From Pseudobutyrivibrio sp. UBA1225 (GTDB lineage Bacteria > Bacillota > Clostridia > Lachnospirales > Lachnospiraceae): a stretch of DNA of 24,240 bases. The notes below the pieces were generated by a model, which saw only the letters and a list, made by a program, of their open reading frames with translations, was not told where the DNA came from and ran no database searches. The stretch is taken from assembly GCA_002309345.1 (NCBI GenBank), contig DBWZ01000064.1:1-24240 (forward strand). Reading direction: 5' to 3'. Positions 7,405-13,297 of the stretch are shown in pieces; the first letter of the stretch is position 1, and the number at the start of each line of letters is the position of its first letter. The position numbers and the translations under genes were made by a program.

Positions 7405-8565
7405 ATGAAATTATTGATACACGATTTAAATGAGTTCGAATGGGCGAAGGTCGCTGATAATTATAATGGTTGGGAAGTGATTTCGAACAACGGAAACATC
7501 AGTCCTTGTGGCGGTTGTTTCGGTTGCTGGCTAAAAGAACCTGGTAGATGTGTTATTAAGGATGGTTATGAAAATATTGCAGAGATGATTCACAAGGCCG
7601 ATATGGTAACAATCATCAGTAGATATTCCTACGGCGGATTTGGAAGCTTTATAAAAACAGTTGTTGATCGAAGTATAGGCTATGTGCTGCCATTGTTTGA
7701 GATTTACAATGACGAGATGCATCACAAGCCAAGATATCCTGAATACAAGCCGGTGAAGTTTATCTTTAGAGCCAACGAATTCACAGAGGATGACAAGGTA
7801 AAGGCCAGAAGATATGTTGAATCTGTTTGTGCTAATTTTAGAGCGGTTATTCGTGATATAGTCTTTGAAGAATGCGATTTACAGGATGATGAGAAAATCG
7901 AGGGTATTCATTTCTGTAATCAGGGAGACCCTAATAGAAAGCTTCTTTTGAACTGTAGTTTAAAAGGAGACAAGGCAAATTCTAAAAAGTTTTTAAAGCA
8001 CTTAGCCAATGGAATAAAAGGTGACCGAGAAATTGTCAATCTATCCCAGTATGTTAACGATATGGATGAGTTGGCAAAGATTGTGGCAGGCGCAGGAGTT
8101 ATAGTTCTTGGAATCCCGCTTTATGTAGATGGTATTCCATCGTCTACCCTCAGATTTATGGAGCTTGTGGAAGAACTAAAAATTACTGACGACAAAAAGA
8201 TTTATGTTGTTTGTAACAATGGCTTCTACGAGAGCCAGCAGAACAAAAATCTTATCAGTATGGTACGAACTTGGTGCCAGCGATGCGGCTATAAGTACTG
8301 TGGCAGTGTTTCAATCGGCGCCGGTGAGCTGACAGGGCCAAAGATTAAAGCGGGAGCAAAGGGAAAAGGACCTGCTAAGAATGTGGCATCTAGTTTGAAC
8401 AGGTTGGCAAAAGCTATCAATGCTGATATTTCAGCAGAGGACTTGTTGGCTGAACCAAACAATGTGCCTCGTAGTCTTTACATGTTTATGGGAAATTTGG
8501 GTATGAGAATGACCGCTAAGACAAATGGAGTTAGACGTAAAGATTTTTATAAGAGATGGGATTAA
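7405..8565 (+). CDS. Tandem flavodoxin-fold (NADPH-dependent FMN reductase-like) protein
   Basis: Two flavodoxin-like domains in one chain. The first (about residues 1-170) has the family hallmark CGGCFGCW with Cys35, Cys38 and Cys41, then Cys49 in GRCVIKDG, and the FMN-side loop IISRYSYGGFGSFIKTVVDR. The second (about 176-350) starts with the beta-strand LLLNCSLKGDKANSKKFL, which has a phosphate-loop-like feel, and continues to VIVLGIPLYVDGIPSSTLRF. The first domain resembles the Cys-rich NAD(P)H:FMN reductases common in anaerobes; the second lacks the Cys motif. The fusion at 386 residues is about double the usual length. It probably carries flavin and transfers electrons; the substrate is unknown. 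The ribosome site AAAGGAGAG at 7391-7399 fixes the ATG. The amidase gene begins 24 nt after its stop. Confidence 0.8.
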   Translation: MKLLIHDLNEFEWAKVADNYNGWEVISNNGNISPCGGCFGCWLKEPGRCVIKDGYENIAEMIHKADMVTIISRYSYGGFGSFIKTVVDRSIGYVLPLFEIYNDEMHHKPRYPEYKPVKFIFRANEFTEDDKVKARRYVESVCANFRAVIRDIVFEECDLQDDEKIEGIHFCNQGDPNRKLLLNCSLKGDKANSKKFLKHLANGIKGDREIVNLSQYVNDMDELAKIVAGAGVIVLGIPLYVDGIPSSTLRFMELVEELKITDDKKIYVVCNNGFYESQQNKNLISMVRTWCQRCGYKYCGSVSIGAGELTGPKIKAGAKGKGPAKNVASSLNRLAKAINADISAEDLLAEPNNVPRSLYMFMGNLGMRMTAKTNGVRRKDFYKRWD

Positions 8566-8589
8566 ACCATCCGATTTAGGTAATGCATT

Positions 8590-9456
8590 ATGAAGAAATT
8601 TAAGATTTTATTTTTAGTATCCTTAGTAATTTGTTTAGTGGTTTTAGGCTTTGTGATTTTTAATGATTTGATTCCGATTGGTTCAAAGGAGGCTGTTGCC
8701 CAGACTCAATCCCAAGAAGTAGAACCGGAAAAGTCACAGGAGCCTGTTGCGGAGCAGGTTGGGCAGACAAAATCTGCGTCAGCGGCTTTAAGCCAACAGC
8801 AGGAGCAGCAAAAGGAGGCGGTTTCAAATAATAAGATAATATGTATCGATGCGGGTCATCAGCAAAAGGCGAATATGAATAAAGAGCCTATTGGTCCTGG
8901 CTCAAGCAAAAAGAAGGCAAAGGTCGATGGTGGAACTCGAGGAAGATATACAGGACTCACTGAATATCAGTTGAATTTGGATATTTCTTTGAAGTTGCAG
9001 CAGGAGCTTGAAAGCCGTGGTTACACGGTGGTGATGGTTCGAACGACCAACGATGTGGATATCAGTAACAGTGAAAGGGCGACTATAGCTAACGAAGCTC
9101 ATGCAGATGCTTTTGTTAGAGTTCATGCAGATGGCTCTGACTCGACATCCGTTAGTGGTGCGTCTACCCTTTGTCAAACTGCCAAGAATCCATATAATGG
9201 AGCCTTATACGAGCAGAGCCGATTGCTATCGGAATGTGTTTTAAATGGCGTGGCAGCATCTTCTGGATGTAAAAAGCGTCAAGTTATAGAAACGGATAAG
9301 ATGACTGGTATAAACTGGAGTCAGGTGCCTAGCACAATTATTGAGGTTGGATATCTTACAAACAAGGCTGAGGAAGCAAAACTCAACACCGATGAATATC
9401 AAACCTTAATTGCCAAAGGTATTGCTGATGGTCTAGACCAGTTCTTCCAACAATAA
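8590..9456 (+). CDS. Membrane-anchored N-acetylmuramoyl-L-alanine amidase (Amidase_3)
   Basis: Cleaves the amide bond between N-acetylmuramic acid and L-alanine of peptidoglycan outside the cell. An N-terminal TM or uncleaved signal (residues about 5-27) is followed by a Gln/Glu/Ser-rich linker (about 33-80) and an Amidase_3 domain from about 82. The zinc ligands are visible: His90 in IDAGH, Glu125 in LTEYQLNL and His179 in VRVHAD; the catalytic Glu252 is in IIEVGYLTN. AGHQQKANMNKEPIGPGS is an insert where many relatives have AGHGG followed by a short loop. No SPOR or LysM domain is present. The ribosome site is weak (TTAGGT, 8575-8580). The MutS-like gene starts 37 nt after its stop, so the two are probably co-transcribed. 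Confidence 0.9.
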   Translation: MKKFKILFLVSLVICLVVLGFVIFNDLIPIGSKEAVAQTQSQEVEPEKSQEPVAEQVGQTKSASAALSQQQEQQKEAVSNNKIICIDAGHQQKANMNKEPIGPGSSKKKAKVDGGTRGRYTGLTEYQLNLDISLKLQQELESRGYTVVMVRTTNDVDISNSERATIANEAHADAFVRVHADGSDSTSVSGASTLCQTAKNPYNGALYEQSRLLSECVLNGVAASSGCKKRQVIETDKMTGINWSQVPSTIIEVGYLTNKAEEAKLNTDEYQTLIAKGIADGLDQFFQQ

Positions 9457-9493
9457 TTAACGACTGAAGTGATTGACTAGAAAAGGTGGGGAA

Positions 9494-11074
9494 ATGATTT
9501 TTTCAGGCAGACTTAAAAGACAAATTCATGAAAATTTTGGTAAGAACCCTTTGAACGAGGGGCACATTTATTACAATGGCTCAAATAGACTTGAGCAGAT
9601 TGGCAGATTGTATTTCAATAAAGATCATGGTGATGCAGAGCTTGTAGACGAAATTACCTGGTCAGATTTGGAGATGGACTCTGTATTTTTGCGAGTGAGT
9701 CATTGTAATAGCTTTATTGGTGAACAGATCCTATACGATAGAATGCACAATTTGCGCCGTCATAATAGTGACAAGTATCTCAAGCTTTTTGAAAGCAACC
9801 CTTCTTTTAGAGAGAGCGTTGAATTTCGGCTTAATCACATGAGCAAAAAGCAAGAGAATTACTACATGTATGAGGTCAATAAATGCATTAAAGGCTGCAA
9901 GATAGGCAGCAACCTACTATTTAGGTTGATACAACTTATTATATTGCTAGTTATTGTGGCATTTATTGTGACTAAGCTGGAGATTTTACCAATACTGTTG
10001 GTGGTGATTTTGTTTACGAATCTTATCATTTCCTTCACATCCAAACGTAAATACGAATCATTTATGAGTTCGATTTCATCATTTTTGGTGGTGTTCGCGA
10101 ATGCGAAGTGGTTGTGCAAGCAAAAGGAGCTTGAGGATATCATAGATGATGATATAAAGGCCACTGTTGAAAGGATGAATACTACGGCCATGTCTGCAAA
10201 TGCCCTAGTAGCTTTCTATGAGAGTAAAGCGATGGGGGATATGGTGGCTGTTTTGGCGGATTATCTGTATAGTATGACCCTTATGGATATTATATCTTTC
10301 AATCGTATTGTGGATTTAATTGAAAACAAAAGCGAAGATGTAGATAAAATAATGGAGTTTGTTGGCAATGTTGATGCCGATATTTCGATTTTATCTTATC
10401 GAGCAAGCATAGAGAACTGGTGTGAACCTGAATTTTCAGGGCTGGCTATAGAGGCAAAGAGCCTTGCTCATCCGCTGATTGATAACCCAGTTACTTGCGA
10501 TCTTAATTTGAAAAGTAAGGCTATAATCACCGGTCCTAACGCATCAGGCAAGTCAACCTTTATGAAGGCAGTGGCTATAAATGCTATCCTTGCGCAAACT
10601 ATCAACACCTGTGTGGCCGAGCAGTTCAAGCTGGATCGTATAGGGGTGATGACCTGTATGTCCCTGCGAGATGATGTAATTTCTGGAGATAGCTATTATT
10701 TGAGAGAGGCTAAGTATATTCAGAGAATGCTTTCCGAAATCAACTCAAGCAAAAGATATTTGATTGTTATAGATGAAATTCTTAAGGGAACTAACACTAT
10801 GGAGAGGGTTGCAGCCTCTAAGGCTATTCTCGAATATATCAATGCTACTGATAGTTTAGCACTTGTGGCTACCCATGATATGGAAATAGCCGATACGGTT
10901 GGCTTCGAGAAATACCATTTTGATACACAAATCAAGGACAATGAAATATACTTTGACTATCAGATTCATGACGGGGTGAGCAAGAGCACCAACGCCATAG
11001 CGTTGCTTAAGTGCTTGGATTATCCGGATTCGATTATAGAATCTGCTAGAGATTTTATTTCAAAGGCAAATTAA
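9494..11074 (+). CDS. Membrane-spanning MutS-family ATPase
   Basis: The C-terminal half is a MutS ATPase core: Walker A TGPNASGKST (near residues 346-355), Walker B LIVIDEILKGTN (Asp427, Glu428), MERVAASKAILEY and the switch VATHDM (His461). The N-terminal half lacks the mismatch-binding domain with its Phe-X-Glu wedge and instead carries two adjacent TM helices (about 142-180: LIQLIILLVIVAFIVTK and ILPILLVVILFTNLII). The region after them (about 200-330) looks like the MutS core/lever helices. It is therefore unlikely to do post-replicative mismatch repair; its role is unknown. Start: a TTG at 9473 is in frame, but ATG 9494 sits right behind AAAGGTGGGG and is preferred, giving 526 aa. No MutS2-type Smr nuclease domain is present. 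Confidence 0.8.
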   Translation: MIFSGRLKRQIHENFGKNPLNEGHIYYNGSNRLEQIGRLYFNKDHGDAELVDEITWSDLEMDSVFLRVSHCNSFIGEQILYDRMHNLRRHNSDKYLKLFESNPSFRESVEFRLNHMSKKQENYYMYEVNKCIKGCKIGSNLLFRLIQLIILLVIVAFIVTKLEILPILLVVILFTNLIISFTSKRKYESFMSSISSFLVVFANAKWLCKQKELEDIIDDDIKATVERMNTTAMSANALVAFYESKAMGDMVAVLADYLYSMTLMDIISFNRIVDLIENKSEDVDKIMEFVGNVDADISILSYRASIENWCEPEFSGLAIEAKSLAHPLIDNPVTCDLNLKSKAIITGPNASGKSTFMKAVAINAILAQTINTCVAEQFKLDRIGVMTCMSLRDDVISGDSYYLREAKYIQRMLSEINSSKRYLIVIDEILKGTNTMERVAASKAILEYINATDSLALVATHDMEIADTVGFEKYHFDTQIKDNEIYFDYQIHDGVSKSTNAIALLKCLDYPDSIIESARDFISKAN

Positions 11075-11081
11075 TCGCACT

Positions 11082-11112
11082 AAAGGAGTTTTGCATCGCA
11101 AAACTCCTTTTT
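11082..11112 (+). terminator. Rho-independent terminator after the MutS-like gene
   Basis: A perfect 13-bp stem, AAAGGAGTTTTGC (11082-11094) with GCAAAACTCCTTT (11098-11110), closes on a 3-nt ATC loop and is followed by further T residues. It ends the flavodoxin-amidase-MutS transcript. Confidence 0.92.
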
Positions 11113-11203
11113 ACATGCCCTTTTTATCAAGGATTTTGAAAGTTCTGTTATAAAAATCATATATACAGTGAAAAATTCCGTTTTAAGACACAATTTAATT
11201 AGA

Positions 11204-11218
11204 AACACGTGTTATAAT
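11204..11218 (+). promoter_or_regulatory. Extended -10 promoter with overlapping palindrome, upstream of the diguanylate cyclase
   Basis: TGTTATAAT (11210-11218) is a perfect extended -10 element; no convincing -35 precedes it. AACACGTGTT (11204-11213) is a perfect 10-bp palindrome running into the -10, placed where a repressor could block it. Transcription would begin near 11225, about 40 nt before the start codon. Confidence 0.55.
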
Positions 11219-11264
11219 AAGTTAACTAGCTGGTAATTCGTATAAACGAAGTGGGGGAGTCAAT

Positions 11265-12407
11265 TTGGTAAAGGTAGAAAGTTGGGTTATTCTTAATTTT
11301 TTTACTTCGTTTCTTCTGATTCTTCTTTTGATTTTTCAGAGTAACACCTCCAGATTGCAGAAAGGTCGCAAATATTCTGCAATTCTGGTTTGTACGCTCA
11401 TTTTACTAGCATCTGAGAGCATTGGCCGTATTGGAGAGGTTCGCGGTGGTGAACTCTTGATTCTGGCTCGCATTGGATATTATTTGATTTTTTTACTAGA
11501 TCCAGTAGATATTCTCTTTGCAATTAATTACATAGATTGTTGGATGGATGACGAAAACTTAAAGCGCAGAGGCTTTTATCGTTACGCATTTGCGATATTT
11601 GCGGTGTTAAATGGCTTTATGGTTACGGTTTCTTCTCTGTTTGAGCTGCGTTGGTTTTTCTACTTCGAGGAAGATGTCTATTACCGTGGCGAATTCTTCT
11701 TGATTCGTGCCATAACACTAATGGTATTCATTATTCTTCTTCTGTTTTACGCTATCAGATTTAGAAATAATTTTGTGAGTGAATACAAGAATGCAGTGCT
11801 GTTCCTTCCGATATTCGCTTTGATTGGGGCAATCCTTCAGGTCTTTTTATACAATATAGATACTACATACGGAGGTATTTCCCTAGGTTGTTTGATATTA
11901 TTCTTCTCTTTCCAGAGTAAGGACGTCAATGCGGATTATCTTACAGGTGTGCTTAATAGGCGTGGTCTTGACATCAAGATGCAGGAGAAGGTTAAGCAGA
12001 GTATTTCCACTGGCAAGAACTTTTCGGCTATCATGATGGATATAGATAATTTCAAGGATATCAATGATCAGTTCGGCCATGAGGCTGGTGATAAGGCTAT
12101 CAAGAGCATGGCTGATATACTGGTTGATATATTTGGCGAGGATGTGGCTATCGGGCGTTTTGGAGGTGATGAATTCTGCGTTATTATTGATAGTGTTGAA
12201 AATCCTGAAAACCTCAAAAAAATAGAGAAAATTCACGATGAGATTGCCAGACTTAGAAAAAAGAATGGTTGGTCTGATAATGTGGATGTCAGCTGCGGAT
12301 ATCGTGTTTACGAATATGATAGTGGTATGACAGCTGAAGAATTTCAGAAACAAATCGATGAACTTATGTATGATGAGAAGCAACAACATCATGCTAATGA
12401 TATATAA
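11265..12407 (+). CDS. Six-TM membrane diguanylate cyclase (GGDEF)
   Basis: Makes cyclic di-GMP from two GTP at the inner face of the membrane. The N-terminal 220 residues are a hydrophobic module of about six or seven TM helices, which may be its sensor. The GGDEF domain runs from DYLTGVLNRRG (about 224) to the end: the metal/nucleotide region MMDIDNFKDINDQFGHEAGD and an intact active-site loop GRFGGDEF with GGDEF at 300-304. The product-inhibition I-site (RxxD, five residues before GGDEF) is absent; the stretch there is IFGEDVAIGRF. No EAL or HD-GYP domain is attached. The start is TTG at 11265, supported by GGGGGAG at 11252-11258. The XRE gene begins 26 nt after its stop. Confidence 0.88.
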   Translation: MVKVESWVILNFFTSFLLILLLIFQSNTSRLQKGRKYSAILVCTLILLASESIGRIGEVRGGELLILARIGYYLIFLLDPVDILFAINYIDCWMDDENLKRRGFYRYAFAIFAVLNGFMVTVSSLFELRWFFYFEEDVYYRGEFFLIRAITLMVFIILLLFYAIRFRNNFVSEYKNAVLFLPIFALIGAILQVFLYNIDTTYGGISLGCLILFFSFQSKDVNADYLTGVLNRRGLDIKMQEKVKQSISTGKNFSAIMMDIDNFKDINDQFGHEAGDKAIKSMADILVDIFGEDVAIGRFGGDEFCVIIDSVENPENLKKIEKIHDEIARLRKKNGWSDNVDVSCGYRVYEYDSGMTAEEFQKQIDELMYDEKQQHHANDI

Positions 12408-12433
12408 ACAGACGCTTATGGAGGGGGTCAGCT

Positions 12434-12778
12434 ATGATTATTAGTGAAAGAATCTTTAAATTGATGGAAGAAAAGGGCATGACTCAGCTTGAGTTCTCTG
12501 CCAAGACAGGTATCGCACAAAGTACAATTAGTGATTGGAAAAGAAAGAAAACCAATCCATCTGCCGACAAGATTATGACAATATGTGATGTGTTGGATGT
12601 TTCACCATTTGAAGTCCTTCAGGATACTATTCCATCTAAAGGGGCTGGAGATGTTGATTTCTTGATTGCAAGTGCTGGTACAGCAGGATACGATGTAATC
12701 AAAAAGCTTGATAAGCTTAACAAAAAGACAAAAGAAGAATTAAAGACTTACGTAAAGAATCTCAAAAATAAAAAGTAA
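12434..12778 (+). CDS. XRE-family helix-turn-helix regulator (114 aa)
   Basis: An N-terminal Cro/CI-type helix-turn-helix spans about residues 4-60, with the signature MTQLEFSAKTGIAQSTISDW as the two recognition helices, then PSADKIMTICDVLDVSPFEVL. The short C-terminal tail (about 66-114) has a hydrophobic segment VDFLIASAGTAGYDVI and a Lys-rich helix; no peptidase, toxin or metabolite domain is visible. The ribosome site GGAGGGGG (12420-12427) is strong. It lies 26 nt downstream of the diguanylate cyclase and is probably co-transcribed with it. It converges on the small - strand ORF at 12832-12918, a possible target or partner, though nothing in the sequence proves this. Confidence 0.88.
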   Translation: MIISERIFKLMEEKGMTQLEFSAKTGIAQSTISDWKRKKTNPSADKIMTICDVLDVSPFEVLQDTIPSKGAGDVDFLIASAGTAGYDVIKKLDKLNKKTKEELKTYVKNLKNKK

Positions 12779-12814
12779 GCGCAGTTGCTTACCACTAAAA
12801 CTAAATAAAAAATT

Positions 12815-12852
12815 AAGAGCAGCTATCTGGCTTAGCCAATGTAGCTGCTCTT
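12815..12852. terminator. Shared hairpin terminator, better on the - strand
   Basis: AAGAGCAGCTA (12815-12825) pairs perfectly with TAGCTGCTCTT (12842-12852), with a nested TGGC/GCCA stem inside. On the - strand the hairpin is followed by TTAATTTTTTATTT, a good U-tract; on the + strand only TTT followed by A residues. It probably ends the - strand small gene and may also stop transcription from the XRE gene. Confidence 0.75.
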
Positions 12853-12918
12853 TAAAAAGTCAACGATGTTCATTAATTTACCGTTTTCATTATCGAATAA
12901 TTCTTTGAATAAATTCAT
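12832..12918 (-). CDS. Small ORF of 28 aa with ideal ribosome site, function unknown
   Basis: On the - strand, ATG at 12918-12916 is preceded by AAAGGAGGT (12925-12933) with six intervening bases, the best ribosome site in the window. The frame runs 28 codons and stops at TAA (12834-12832) in the loop region of the terminator hairpin. The peptide starts MNLFKELFDNENGK and ends IVDFLKSSYIG. It is likely amphipathic, with alternating Phe/Leu/Ile and charged residues, has no Cys and no clear signal sequence. A TATAAT-like -10 lies on the - strand at 12989-12984, about 65 nt upstream, without a good -35. Ribosome site, ORF and terminator together argue for a real gene. Possible roles are a signalling or regulatory peptide, a small membrane-active peptide, or a leader peptide; none is shown. 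Confidence 0.6.
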   Translation of the reverse strand: MNLFKELFDNENGKLMNIVDFLKSSYIG

Positions 12919-13081
12919 ATCATTACCTCCTTTCTTTAATTCACATATAGGATAGCACTCTTATCTAAAAAATCCATTGAATGATTATACAAAGTACACA
13001 AAAATAATACGGAGAAAATATGCAACATGCACAACACTATAAAACCGCATAGAAAGAATTCTGAGGATAAGGGGTGAGGAT

Positions 13082-13216
13082 ATGAAAATTTATTATTGCG
13101 AAAGAGGGCACTGATATACAGGCGGTATAATGAATTTAGAAAATAATTTAAAATTAGTATTGCAATACTTAAGAAAGAATAATATAATACCTGTAGACTG
13201 TATGAATAATATTTAA
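13082..13216 (+). pseudogene. Stop-interrupted micro-ORF (possible broken or recoded small gene)
   Basis: ATG at 13082 follows AAGGGGTG (13069-13076), a good ribosome site. The frame reads MKIYYCERGH, meets TGA at 13112-13114, then stays open as YTGGIMNLENN to TAA 13214-13216. If the TGA replaced TGG (Trp), this would be one 44-residue protein. Alternatively the second half is its own 28-codon ORF from ATG 13130, with a poor, closely spaced AGGCGGT site. The promoter of the next gene lies inside the second half. The function is not recognised, and chance is possible. Confidence 0.3.
13160..13188 (+). promoter_or_regulatory. Near-consensus sigma-A promoter of the clostripain-like gene
   Basis: TTGCAA (13160-13165), a 17-bp spacer and a perfect TATAAT (13183-13188). 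The start would be near 13195, leaving a leader of about 100 nt before the ATG at 13298. Confidence 0.75.
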
Positions 13217-13235
13217 TATAATAACTTATAGGTCT

Positions 13236-13257
13236 TTGATTTTCCTTAGAAAATCAA
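13236..13257 (+). repeat. AT-rich hairpin in the protease gene leader
   Basis: TTGATTTTC (13236-13244) and GAAAATCAA (13249-13257) form a perfect 9-bp stem with a 4-nt CTTA loop, about 40 nt before the start codon and free of any T-run. It may affect mRNA stability or translation. Confidence 0.5.
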
Positions 13258-13297
13258 GAAGTCATATCAAATCAATTAGAAATAGAGGGAGAACAAT

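Larger units (their letters stand above)
12934..13297. other. Divergent intergenic region between the small ORF and the clostripain-like gene
   Basis: AT-rich spacer containing a candidate - strand -10 (12984-12989), the interrupted micro-ORF on the + strand (13082-13216), the strong promoter of the protease gene (13160-13188) and an AT-rich hairpin in its leader. No known riboswitch or RNA gene was recognised. Confidence 0.5.

Noticed and set aside
9473..9493. Upstream TTG start for the MutS-like gene
   Set aside because: The AAAGGTGGGG ribosome site lies after this TTG and directly before ATG 9494.
11898..12392. A 164-codon - strand frame opposite the GGDEF domain
   Set aside because: Long, but it is antisense to a well-conserved catalytic domain, has no ribosome site, and its composition is that of an antisense frame.
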